Assembly: GCA_016789745.1 (NCBI GenBank)
Contig: JAEUQF010000172.1
Span: 1-45,451 of the forward strand
Direction: 5' to 3'
DNA length: 45,451 bases
Source: Bryobacterales bacterium
GTDB taxonomy: Bacteria > Acidobacteriota > Terriglobia > Bryobacterales > Bryobacteraceae
In this document: positions 17,413 through 24,822 of the stretch, one piece after another
How positions within the stretch are numbered: position 1 is the first letter of the stretch
How the letters are laid out: each line of letters starts with the position of its first letter
The notes under the pieces: model-generated
What the model saw: the letters and a program-made list of their open reading frames with translations, nothing else
Database searches by the model: none
Told to the model about the DNA's origin: nothing
Program-made: the position numbers and the translations under genes

Positions 17413-17704
17413 GTCGTTTCCCCCTTTGTGCAAAAGCGAGTAGATGCTTAACAGTCTGGCGTTCCCCCGGGTACGCGGGGGAGTTACATCTGTTCACACG
17501 AGTAACCGGGTTTCGATGTCGATCGCAGGCGGTGCGGCGTGGAAACGGGTTCTGTTACCAGTACTTACACCTATTACGCCCGGCCAGCCGGGGGTGGGAG
17601 GAAACCGCGGCGCCAGCGTAATGCTTGTAAAAACATGCAGGATTTCACCTATCTGGTAAAAATGAAGGCTGGGCTACAATGGCACCAGTCCGATCCTTGC
17701 ACTC
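17413..17704. promoter_or_regulatory. Divergent intergenic region with 5'-UTR hairpin
   Basis: 292 bases between the divergent receptor and hydrolase genes. On the minus strand the receptor leader contains TCCCCCG (17482-17476) and CGGGGGA (17469-17463), a 7-bp stem with a 6-base loop, followed about 40 bases later by the GGGGGA ribosome site (17424-17419). On the plus strand TACAAT at 17675-17680 could be a -10 box for the hydrolase, without a clear -35. No gene is seen. Confidence 0.4.
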
Positions 17705-19345
17705 ATGAGCCTACTCGAGCGTGTGATTCGGCGTGCCCGCGCTGCCCGGCACCCGAATGTACTCGTCGGACCGGCGCCGGAAGGGGCGCTGACCGATTGG
17801 AATGTGCCGGTCCGTGTGCGCGACGGCACCACGCTGCGCGTCAATGTTTTCCGGCCTGCTAGCAACCAGCCCTGCCCGGTCATACTCTCGGCGCACCCCT
17901 ATGACAAGGATCAGATCCCGGCACGTACCGGACGCGTGAACCCGCAGTATCGTGTGTTTCTGCAGCCGGCGCCCGTACGCCTGTCGGCCTGGACCAGTTG
18001 GGAAGCCCCCGACCCTGCCGTTTGGGTGCCGCGCGGCTATGCGGTGGTGAATGCCGACCTGCGCGGCGGCGGCACATCGGAGGGCACCGGCGAGTTGTTC
18101 TCCGACCAGGAAGCCGAAGACTACTACGACCTCATCGAATGGGCGGGCACGCAGCCGTGGTCGAACGGGCGTGTCGGGCTGGACGGCGTATCGTATCTCG
18201 CTATCAGCCAGTACAAGGTAGCGGCGCTGCGCCCTCCACACCTGGCCGCCATCTGTCCGTGGGAAGGCTTGAGCGATCTGTATCGTGACTTCGCGCGTCC
18301 CGGCGGTGTGCGCGAAGACGGCTTCCGAATCGCCTGGAGCAAGCTGACGGCCCACGCGGCACGCATGCGCGGGTCGATCCATGAAGAGGTTCACCGCCGG
18401 ACGGAACGCGACGCGTGGTATCAGGCCATCACACCGCAATTGGAACGGATACAGGTACCCGTGCTGGTATGCGGCAGTTTCTCCGATCATTCGCTGCACT
18501 CGCGCGGGAGTTTCGAAGTGTGGCGCCGTGCTGGGGCGGCCGAGCGGTTTCTCTATACCCATCGCGGCGGCAAATGGTGCGAGTATTACGGCAGCGACGC
18601 CACCGAGACGCGCGTCCGCTTCTTCGATCGCTACTTAAAGCAGCAGGACAATGGCTGGGAGCGCCGCCCGCCGGTGCGGCTGGCCGTCTACGAAGAGGGT
18701 TCGCTACCAGTGGCCGTTACCCAGGAGGCCGGCTTCCCTCCCCCGGATCTGACGTGGACGAAACTGCGGCTGTCGCCGGGCAAGCTGGACAGCGGCGGGG
18801 CGGAGCCACACGCCACCGAGGCGTTCGCGCTGCCCGACGGCAGTGTCGCGTTCGACTGGCTGATCCCGCACGACATGGATATCATCGGGCCGATGGCGCT
18901 GCAGTTGCCGCTGGAACTGCGCGATACGGTGGACGCCCACCTGTTCGCCGGCGTAAGGAAACTGCGGAACGGCCGGGAAGTGCTGTTCGAGGGCTCCTTC
19001 GGCTTCGCATCGGACATGGTCACCAGAGGCTGGCAGCGCGCCGCGCATCGCGAGTTGGACCAGTCGCTATCCACCGAGATCCTGCCGGTGCACCGGCACG
19101 ACCGGCCGGAACCGTTACGCCCCGGCGAAGTTGTTCCCGTGCACATCGCGCTGCTGCCGCATGCCACGCGCTTCCGGAAGGGAGAACGGCTGCGGCTGGA
19201 ACTGCGCGGCAAGTGGCATTATCCGCGCAATCCCTTCTACGGCCAGTTTCCCACCGGGTATCAGAGCAGCCCGCCGGGGACGTGCGTCCTGCATCTGAAC
19301 GATGAGGCGCATCTGCTGCTGGGTTGGCGACCGGTCCCGGCTTAA
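17705..19345 (+). CDS. CocE/NonD family alpha/beta hydrolase (S15-like)
   Basis: 546 residues without a signal peptide, so cytoplasmic. The N-terminal alpha/beta-hydrolase domain begins with VPVRVRDGTTLRVNVFRP (residue 34 on), has VNADLRGGGTSEG and the nucleophile elbow GLDGVSYLAISQY with S163, then the acid/base loops CGSFSDHSLHSRG and THRGGKW. The C-terminal half is the jelly-roll domain of the X-Pro dipeptidyl-peptidase/cocaine-esterase family (GPMALQLPLELRDTVDAHLFAGVRK read in parts). Members hydrolyse esters, amides or acyl-amino compounds; the substrate cannot be assigned. The elbow reads GVSYLA where many relatives have GxSYxG. Its TAA stop overlaps the stop of the convergent glycosyltransferase within the palindrome TTAA. 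Confidence 0.88.
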   Translation: MSLLERVIRRARAARHPNVLVGPAPEGALTDWNVPVRVRDGTTLRVNVFRPASNQPCPVILSAHPYDKDQIPARTGRVNPQYRVFLQPAPVRLSAWTSWEAPDPAVWVPRGYAVVNADLRGGGTSEGTGELFSDQEAEDYYDLIEWAGTQPWSNGRVGLDGVSYLAISQYKVAALRPPHLAAICPWEGLSDLYRDFARPGGVREDGFRIAWSKLTAHAARMRGSIHEEVHRRTERDAWYQAITPQLERIQVPVLVCGSFSDHSLHSRGSFEVWRRAGAAERFLYTHRGGKWCEYYGSDATETRVRFFDRYLKQQDNGWERRPPVRLAVYEEGSLPVAVTQEAGFPPPDLTWTKLRLSPGKLDSGGAEPHATEAFALPDGSVAFDWLIPHDMDIIGPMALQLPLELRDTVDAHLFAGVRKLRNGREVLFEGSFGFASDMVTRGWQRAAHRELDQSLSTEILPVHRHDRPEPLRPGEVVPVHIALLPHATRFRKGERLRLELRGKWHYPRNPFYGQFPTGYQSSPPGTCVLHLNDEAHLLLGWRPVPA

Positions 19346-20478
19346 CCTTGCCAGGCGACCACCGCGGGCGGCGCGGGTGTGGTGCCGTGCGTGCGAACAA
19401 ACGGCAATACTGGCGGCGGCGCGAGGCGCCCTTTTCGACGGGCGTCACGCACGCTGCGAACAACTTCCATCATCTGGGCGCAGCGGTGGTACTGCGTATG
19501 GCGGGCGAGGATGGTGCGGCGCGCCGCGTCGCCCAGCGCCTGCCGCTCCGCCGCGGGCATGGCCAATAGCCGATCGCAGATGTCGAACATATCCGGCAGG
19601 CCGCGCGCCAGCCACCAATCGTGATCCGGCTCCAGGATATGCTCCACGCCGCGAACCCAGGAGTCGACGAAGGGAACACCGGAAGCGATGGCGAAGAACA
19701 CCCGGTCTGACGTGTAGTAATCATGGCTGAAATGCGGGATGCCGCCCAGCGCCAAGGCCGACCGGTGATAGGCGCGGTGCTGTTCGGTAAACGGCATCGG
19801 CCCCTGCCAGCACTTCCGGCCTTGCCAGCCATTGCCAAACAGGCCGAAGCGGCTGCCGTAGCGCCGCTCGCAGGCATCCACGAAGCGGGCGCGGCTGCGC
19901 GACGCCCAGAAATAGGGGCTGAGCGGATTGGACGAGCGCACAAGGGAGCCAATGAACGCCACGTCGAAGTCGGGCCGGTCCGGCGTTGCGGAAGCCGGCG
20001 CGGCGAAGCGCACCTGGCAGCAGCCGTTCGGGATCAGCACCAGGTTGCGGCTGCCGCTGGCTGCCAGTTGCCGGGCCACGTATCCCATTCCGCTCAGGAA
20101 GGAAACATCGGCCAGCGCGCTGGCCCGGCGGAAGCTGGCGGGCACGCGTTTCAGGATGCGGCCATAGCCATCGCCCAGGGTGGTGAACAACAGCGGCTTG
20201 GAGGGCAGCGCCCGCAGGCGTTGGATCCCGGCGGTGGGGTCTGGAATGGAATCGCCGTGGAAGAACTGCAGGCAGATGGCGTCTGCTTCCATCGCCCGGG
20301 CCGCGGACTCCGCCTCCTGCCAGACGGCGGGCCACCCGCGGGCAGCGGCGATACCGTGATACGCCAGGGTGGCGTGTGCTTCCAGCATGCCCTCCGAGGC
20401 GAGCCGCTCGTAGCCGTGGAAGTAGCCGGGCTGATCGGTGGCGGCATCCCGCCCCTGGTAGAGAACCAGCAGTCTCAC
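19342..20478 (-). CDS. CgeB-like glycosyltransferase
   Basis: 378 residues starting with GTG (20478) that overlaps the flippase stop by four bases (GTGA), so the two are co-translated. The fold looks like a two-domain GT-B glycosyltransferase of the CgeB/Glyco_trans_1_2 type: a Rossmann-like start (MRLLVLYQGRD), LFTTLGDGYGR, the central FDVAFIGSLV strand and the C-terminal donor-binding part HDYYTSDRVFFAIASGVPFVDS, equivalent to the S-x-R-x-F-E-x-x-A-x-G motif of CgeB proteins. It probably adds a sugar to a surface glycan or lipid carrier whose translocation uses the adjacent flippase. The donor sugar and acceptor are unknown. Confidence 0.75.
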   Translation of the reverse strand: MRLLVLYQGRDAATDQPGYFHGYERLASEGMLEAHATLAYHGIAAARGWPAVWQEAESAARAMEADAICLQFFHGDSIPDPTAGIQRLRALPSKPLLFTTLGDGYGRILKRVPASFRRASALADVSFLSGMGYVARQLAASGSRNLVLIPNGCCQVRFAAPASATPDRPDFDVAFIGSLVRSSNPLSPYFWASRSRARFVDACERRYGSRFGLFGNGWQGRKCWQGPMPFTEQHRAYHRSALALGGIPHFSHDYYTSDRVFFAIASGVPFVDSWVRGVEHILEPDHDWWLARGLPDMFDICDRLLAMPAAERQALGDAARRTILARHTQYHRCAQMMEVVRSVRDARRKGRLAPPPVLPFVRTHGTTPAPPAVVAWQG

Positions 20479-22037
20479 GGCACCTCGTCAACCAGACCGG
20501 AAGCCGGCCGTCGTATCCGTGTCTGCCGCCGCTCCAGCCAACCCGCTACGGCGAACGAGAGGGGAGCGCCGCTGCGGCAGATCGCCCAGGCGAGGTCAGA
20601 GTACAGCAGCAGGCGAGGCAGCATTAGAACCAGCAGGGCAGCGGCGCAAACGGCCGCGCTCCCGCACGCCGCCAGCCGCATCCACGGCGGGGTTGGGGCA
20701 AGCGCAACGGCAGTCCCATAGGCAGAGGAAAAGACCGCCGCCCCCAGCAATGCACCTGAACGGAGAGCAGCGCCGAACTGCCCCCACTTCACGCCGCCGA
20801 TGCGGACGGCGAAGACGGATGCGGCGACAGCCCGTACCAGGTAGATGCACAGACAAACCATCCAGGCGAAGACGGCGAGGGAAGCGCCACCGGCTGCTCC
20901 CAACGCGAGAACAATGGCGCCACAGCCAGCGGCCATCAGCATGGCACGCAGTTCCAGATCCGGCCGTCCGCGGCTGATGAGGAACGTCCCACACAGCGAA
21001 GCGACGGCATCCAGACCCATGGCGCAGGCCAGGGGTGCGAACAGCGGTATGGCCGCCATCCATGCCGGACCGAAGAGCAGCGGCACCAACGCCGTGGCGC
21101 TGCCGGCGATCAGCAGGGAGGACGGAAACACCACCAGTGCCGACACCGACAGCACTGAAAGAAACGCCCGGCCCAGCGTTGCGCTCTCGGCGGGCATCCG
21201 CGAGAACAGTGGCATGGTTACGTTTTGTAAGGCGGGCACCAGTGTGGACGAGGGCAGTCCCGCCAGGTTCCACGCCCGGTTGTAAAAGCCAAGTGCACCG
21301 GACCCTATCGCGCGGCCGATAAGCAGACTGGGCATCGCTGCCAGCGACCAGCAAACCGCATTGGACCCGGCCAGGTACGACCCGAAACGCAGCAGGCTTC
21401 GGGATTCCGCTCCGATCCAGGGCAGCAGCGAATGGCGGACCAGCATCCAGTTGCAGACAGTGCCGCAGGCGGCCTGTGACAGTTGCGCCCACACCAGCGC
21501 CCACACGCCCGCACCGGCGAACGCCAGCGGCAACCCCAGCGCACCATAGCCCAGCAGGTACGACACAATCTGGATCTGCTGGAGAGTCTTGAAGCGCAGG
21601 TCGCGGCGCAGCAGGGCAGCCGATGGCTGACCGGCGCTGTTCAGCAGCAGCAGAAGAGCCAGGGTGCGAATCACCGTCACGGCGCCGGGTTGCGCCAGCA
21701 GGCTGCTCAGCAGGGGAGCCGCCAGCATCAGGCACACGGTCAGCCCTCCGCCCAGCGCCACCTGCAGCGTGAAGACAGCGCGAATGGTCTTCGTAGCCAG
21801 CACGGGCTCGCGGATCAGCTGTATGCTCAGCCCGGAATCCACCAGCAGGTTGCCCAGCGTGATGACCGCCATGCTCAGCGCCACCAAGCCGAAGGGCTCC
21901 GGGCCTAACAACCGTGCCAGGACAATGTTAATGAAGAAGGCCGCAGCCGAGCGGACCAGCACTCCCGCCACGTTCCAGCCAACACCGGAAGCGGCTTTGG
22001 AGCCAAGAGCGCTGCCCGGATTCGTGGAGGAATCCAT
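20475..22037 (-). CDS. Polysaccharide/lipid-linked oligosaccharide flippase (Wzx-like)
   Basis: 520 residues from ATG 22037; an earlier in-frame start at 22199 would add a low-quality tail that does not look like protein. The beginning SKAASGVGWNVAGVLVRSAAAFFINIVLARLLGPEPFGLVAL is the standard first helix pair of the oligosaccharide flippase family (MOP superfamily), and about 12-14 hydrophobic helices follow, including GAALGFYNRAWNLAGLPSS-like GALGFYNRAWNLA and PALQNVTMPLFSRM. It would move lipid-linked glycans across the inner membrane. Coupled to the downstream CgeB-like glycosyltransferase; other exopolysaccharide genes are not in the window. It is divergent from the bufferin locus, with 237 bases between start codons. 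Confidence 0.9.
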   Translation of the reverse strand: MDSSTNPGSALGSKAASGVGWNVAGVLVRSAAAFFINIVLARLLGPEPFGLVALSMAVITLGNLLVDSGLSIQLIREPVLATKTIRAVFTLQVALGGGLTVCLMLAAPLLSSLLAQPGAVTVIRTLALLLLLNSAGQPSAALLRRDLRFKTLQQIQIVSYLLGYGALGLPLAFAGAGVWALVWAQLSQAACGTVCNWMLVRHSLLPWIGAESRSLLRFGSYLAGSNAVCWSLAAMPSLLIGRAIGSGALGFYNRAWNLAGLPSSTLVPALQNVTMPLFSRMPAESATLGRAFLSVLSVSALVVFPSSLLIAGSATALVPLLFGPAWMAAIPLFAPLACAMGLDAVASLCGTFLISRGRPDLELRAMLMAAGCGAIVLALGAAGGASLAVFAWMVCLCIYLVRAVAASVFAVRIGGVKWGQFGAALRSGALLGAAVFSSAYGTAVALAPTPPWMRLAACGSAAVCAAALLVLMLPRLLLYSDLAWAICRSGAPLSFAVAGWLERRQTRIRRPASGLVDEVP

Positions 22038-22122
22038 GGGTAATGTTGCGCGAGGTAGTTCCTGGCTCCGACTGTAGCACACGGCATGACAGCCGGCCGC
22101 GCACAACCTTTTTTTGCCCTCC

Positions 22123-22150
22123 GTAACTTCTCCGGCAAGCCGCGGCGAAG
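22123..22150 (+). promoter_or_regulatory. Putative ECF-sigma promoter of the bufferin operon
   Basis: GTAACTT at 22123-22129 and GGCGAAG at 22144-22150, with GTAAC and CGAA 18 bases apart. The same arrangement, including the shared spacer words TCC and GCAAG, occurs at 24795-24821 in front of the sigma gene. It fits the GTAAC/CGAA type of promoter reported, from memory, for SigF-NrsF regulons in Caulobacter. It would give a leader of about 120 bases before bufA. Confidence 0.65.
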
Positions 22151-22274
22151 CAGGAGATGTAGGAAGAGGAACGCCGCGGCAATCACCGCGGAGCACCATC
22201 GTCCGAAGCGAAGGCCGGCCGCGGCAGCGCGCACGCCATCGCCATTCTCATCACTTCACAGAAGGAGATACTCA

Positions 22275-22556
22275 ATGAAGCTTTCCAGGCATTCCCTGGC
22301 CGTAGCGGCGGCGCTTGCCGGTTTGGTTGGTGGAACCGCGGCCCGCGCCGCGCAGCCCGTTTCCATCGTGGATCCGACGTTCTCACTGGGCATGGAGGCC
22401 GACGAGAAGGCCAAGAAACCCGTCGAAAAGCACGCGTGCAAAGGCATGAACGCCTGCAAAGGCCACGGCGGCGGTTCCAAGAACGAATGGGGCAAGAACG
22501 AGTGCAGGGGCAAGGGCGCCTGCGCCACCGACGGCTCCAAGCCCAAGCCGAAGTAA
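22275..22556 (+). CDS. bufA: Bufferin-type precursor peptide (BufA2-like)
   Basis: 93 residues with AAGGAG eight bases before the ATG. A Sec signal peptide (SLAVAAALAGLVGG, cleavage after TAARA) sends it to the periplasm. The mature part of about 68 residues is Lys/Gly-rich and carries only four cysteines, in two repeats: C55-K-G-M-N-A-C61 and C77-R-G-K-G-A-C83, separated by a Gly/Asn-rich linker, with a PKPK tail. Bufferins are ribosomally made metallophores in which an MNIO enzyme turns cysteines into copper-binding 5-thiooxazole groups; the CKGxNAC pattern and the downstream DUF692, DUF2063 and DoxX genes identify this one. Assignment to BufA2 rather than BufA1 (DUF2282) rests on the Cys pattern seen by eye. 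Which cysteines are modified is unknown. Confidence 0.8.
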   Translation: MKLSRHSLAVAAALAGLVGGTAARAAQPVSIVDPTFSLGMEADEKAKKPVEKHACKGMNACKGHGGGSKNEWGKNECRGKGACATDGSKPKPK

Positions 22557-22581
22557 CGCGGTCGAAGCAGCGATTCCCTCA

Positions 22582-22619
22582 GGCGGGGAGCGGCTCTGTT
22601 GCGCATCCCCGCCATTTTT
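22582..22619 (+). terminator. Intrinsic (partial) terminator between bufA and bufB
   Basis: GGCGGGGA (22582-22589) pairs perfectly with TCCCCGCC (22606-22613), 16-base loop, followed by ATTTTT (22614-22619). It lies 25 bases past the bufA stop and 12 before the maturase start. It should reduce, not abolish, read-through, making the precursor the most abundant product. Confidence 0.65.
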
Positions 22620-22631
22620 CCTGCCTCGCGT

Positions 22632-23474
22632 ATGACACCTCGATTCGCTAATTCTCACTACGGGATCGGCGTAGGCCTGCGCACTCCCCACATCGGCCAC
22701 ATTCTCGAACACAAGCCCGTGGTCAGTTGGTTCGAGATCATCTCCGAAAACTACATGGTGGGCGGCGGGCGGCCGCTGGCCGTGCTCGACCGGATTCTCG
22801 AACAGTACAAGGTGGTGCAGCACGGCGTGTCGCTGTATCTTGGATCCGCCGAACCCTTGCAGCGCGATCATCTGCGGCGGTTGAAGTCGCTGATCCGCCG
22901 CACCGGCACACCGTGGGTGACGGATCATCTGTGCTGGGGCAGCGTGGACGGACGCTACACCCACGACCTGCTTCCGATGCCCTACACCTTCGAAGCAGCG
23001 CGCTGGACCGCGCGCAAGATCCGCCAGGCGCAGGACTACCTGGAAGTACCCCTGGCGGTGGAGAACGTCTCCAGTTATGCCGAGTTCCACGTTTCGGAGA
23101 TGACCGAGTGGGAGTTCCTCAACGAGGTGGTGGAACGCGCCGGCTGCGGCGTACTGCTGGACGTGAACAACATCTACGTTTCTTCGCGGAACCACGGCTT
23201 CGACCCGCTAACGTATCTGAACGCGATTCCTCCGGAGCGCGTCGCGCAGATCCACCTGGCCGGACATTCGAAGTTCGAAAAATACATCCTGGATACGCAT
23301 GATCATCCGGTCACCGGGCCGGTCTGGAAGCTCTACCAACAGGCCATCGAACGCTGCGGTCCAACGCCAACGTTGCTGGAATGGGACGACCATATCCCGT
23401 CCTTTGAGGAAGTGCATCGCGAGGCGCTGAAGGCACAGGCCTACCTGCCCGTAGCCGAGGCGGCCGCCACATGA
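22632..23474 (+). CDS. bufB: MNIO (DUF692) family bufferin maturase
   Basis: 280 residues from ATG 22632 (an upstream in-frame start at 22599 overlaps the terminator). MNIO enzymes are multinuclear non-haem iron oxidases with a TIM barrel that oxidise peptide cysteines. Family blocks are all present: GIGVGLRTPHIGHIL (11-25), WFEIISENYM (33-42), QHGVSLYLG (63-71), TDHLCWG with D98-H99, VENVSSYAEF (E144), LLDVNNIYVSS (D177, N179), QIHLAGHS (H208, H212), DTHDHPV (D221-H225) and LLEWDDHIPSF (E250). These include the His, Asp and Glu expected to bind iron. Its substrate is most likely the BufA peptide encoded just upstream. The stop overlaps the bufC start (ATGA), so the two are co-translated and may form a complex. 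Confidence 0.92.
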   Translation: MTPRFANSHYGIGVGLRTPHIGHILEHKPVVSWFEIISENYMVGGGRPLAVLDRILEQYKVVQHGVSLYLGSAEPLQRDHLRRLKSLIRRTGTPWVTDHLCWGSVDGRYTHDLLPMPYTFEAARWTARKIRQAQDYLEVPLAVENVSSYAEFHVSEMTEWEFLNEVVERAGCGVLLDVNNIYVSSRNHGFDPLTYLNAIPPERVAQIHLAGHSKFEKYILDTHDHPVTGPVWKLYQQAIERCGPTPTLLEWDDHIPSFEEVHREALKAQAYLPVAEAAAT

Positions 23475-24289
23475 GGCTTCTCGAATTACAGCGCCGTATG
23501 GCGGCGGCGTTACTGGCCCCGCCGGGGAAAAGGGGCCGCAAGGAAGCCGTCCGCCTGATCAAGCCGAATGACCGGCTGAGCGCGTCAGAGCGGTTGGCAA
23601 TCTATCGCCGCAGCTATTGGGCGCGCCTGCTGGATTCTCTTGCCGAGGACTTTCCGGGCGTCACGGCCATCGCCGGCCGCCGCCGCTTTCGCCGTCTAGC
23701 GGTGCAGTATCTGCGCGATTGCCCGTCCCGCTCCTTCACGCTGCGCGACCTGGGCGCGCAACTGCCTGACTGGCTTCAAAGGCACCCGGAGATCCTGGGG
23801 GCGCACCAGGATCTGGCCGTGGACATGGCCCGGCTGGAATGGGCCCATATCGTCGCCTTTGACGGCGCGCAGAGCCCGTTGCTGGATCCGGAACACCTGC
23901 TGGAACCGGGGCCCGGTATGCGCATCGGCCTGCAACCGTACCTGACCTTGCTGGAACTCGCCTACCCGGTGGATGAAGTGCGTGTAGCCCTGCAATCGGA
24001 CGCTGGACAACAACCCGCACGACGCAAGGCCGCGCGTCTGGCGAACCCCGTGTTCGTTGCCGTGCACCGATCCGAAGGCACCGTGTACTACCGGCGCCTG
24101 GAGCCCGAAGAGTTCCACCTGCTGCAGGCTCTGCGCCGCGGCCGCGCCATCTCGTCCGCTGTCCGCTTTGCCTTCCGCCATAGCCGGCATGCGCCGGCGG
24201 ATTTGCCGCGCCTGCTGGAAACGTGGTTCGCCGCGTGGGCCAGGCTGGGGTGGCTAACGGTTACCTCTATTGACCGACACCAAGTCTGA
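23471..24289 (+). CDS. bufC: DUF2063 protein, bufferin maturase partner (BufC-like)
   Basis: 272 residues. The N-terminal domain (about 1-95: LLELQRRMAAALLAP, NDRLSASERLAIYRRSYWARLLDSLAEDFPGV in parts, FRRLAVQYLRDCPSRSFTLRDLG) is the DUF2063 'putative DNA-binding' domain, which in MNIO systems behaves as the partner (RRE-like/BufC) protein that brings precursor to enzyme. The remaining part (LEWAHIVAFDGAQSPLL, then VFVAVHRSEGTVYYRRLEPEEFHLLQAL) matches the C-terminal half of the same proteins. It overlaps bufB by four bases and is followed by the DoxX gene 11 bases on. The annotation as DNA-binding is probably a misnomer; partner function is by family analogy. Confidence 0.88.
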   Translation: MRLLELQRRMAAALLAPPGKRGRKEAVRLIKPNDRLSASERLAIYRRSYWARLLDSLAEDFPGVTAIAGRRRFRRLAVQYLRDCPSRSFTLRDLGAQLPDWLQRHPEILGAHQDLAVDMARLEWAHIVAFDGAQSPLLDPEHLLEPGPGMRIGLQPYLTLLELAYPVDEVRVALQSDAGQQPARRKAARLANPVFVAVHRSEGTVYYRRLEPEEFHLLQALRRGRAISSAVRFAFRHSRHAPADLPRLLETWFAAWARLGWLTVTSIDRHQV

Positions 24290-24300
24290 AAGGAATCGCC

Positions 24301-24798
24301 ATGAACGCCTTACTCTCGCAGGGCGTGTCTATCCTCAACCGGACAGCCACCCATCTGCAATCCCCGTTTCTGCTGTTGGTTCGCCTCTACTGGGGCTGGC
24401 AGTTCGCCCAAACCGGCTGGGGCAAGGTTAACAACATCGACAAAGTTACGAACTTCTTCACCACGCTCGGCATTCCCTTCCCCGGCCTCAACGCGCACTT
24501 CGTGGCCGGGGTGGAACTGGTGGGCGGATTGCTGCTGATCGCCGGCCTTCTCTCGCGGCCCGTCGGCCTGGTGCTGACCGTGAACATGCTCGTGGCATAT
24601 ATCACCGCGGATTGGGAGGCCTTCACGTCCTTCCTCAGCGACCCGGACAAGTTCATGGCCGCCGCGCCCTTCACCTTTCTGTGGGCATCCCTGATGTCAC
24701 TGATCTTCGGCGCCGGCAGCCTGTCGCTGGATCACTGGCTCGGCCGTCTGTCTGAACGCCCCAGCCAGGACGCGGCGCAGGCCATCCCCGCCACGTAA
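24301..24798 (+). CDS. DoxX family membrane protein of the bufferin operon
   Basis: 165 residues preceded by AAAGGAAT. Four hydrophobic segments are visible, roughly residues 22-40 (SPFLLLVRLYWGWQFAQTG), 66-84, 87-103 and 118-140. The family blocks LRLYWGWQFAQTGWGK-like RLYWGWQFAQTG, FFTTLGIPFPGLNAHFVAG and LVGGLLLIAGLLSRPVGLVLT place it in DoxX. DoxX proteins are common fourth members of bufferin operons (GigD in Caulobacter); a quinone-linked redox or membrane support role is suspected but not established. The stop codon TAA (24796-24798) lies inside the GTAAC element of the second putative ECF promoter, so sigma-gene transcription may restart here. Confidence 0.9.
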   Translation: MNALLSQGVSILNRTATHLQSPFLLLVRLYWGWQFAQTGWGKVNNIDKVTNFFTTLGIPFPGLNAHFVAGVELVGGLLLIAGLLSRPVGLVLTVNMLVAYITADWEAFTSFLSDPDKFMAAAPFTFLWASLMSLIFGAGSLSLDHWLGRLSERPSQDAAQAIPAT

Positions 24799-24821
24799 CT
24801 TTTCCAAGGCAAGCGGCGAAG
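24795..24821 (+). promoter_or_regulatory. Putative autoregulated ECF promoter of the sigma gene
   Basis: GTAACTT (24795-24801) and GGCGAAG (24815-24821), with GTAAC and CGAA 17 bases apart, repeating the element before bufA. It overlaps the DoxX stop and ends immediately before the first ATG of the sigma gene (24823), so the transcript would be leaderless or start at a codon further in. Confidence 0.6.
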
Positions 24822-24822
24822 T

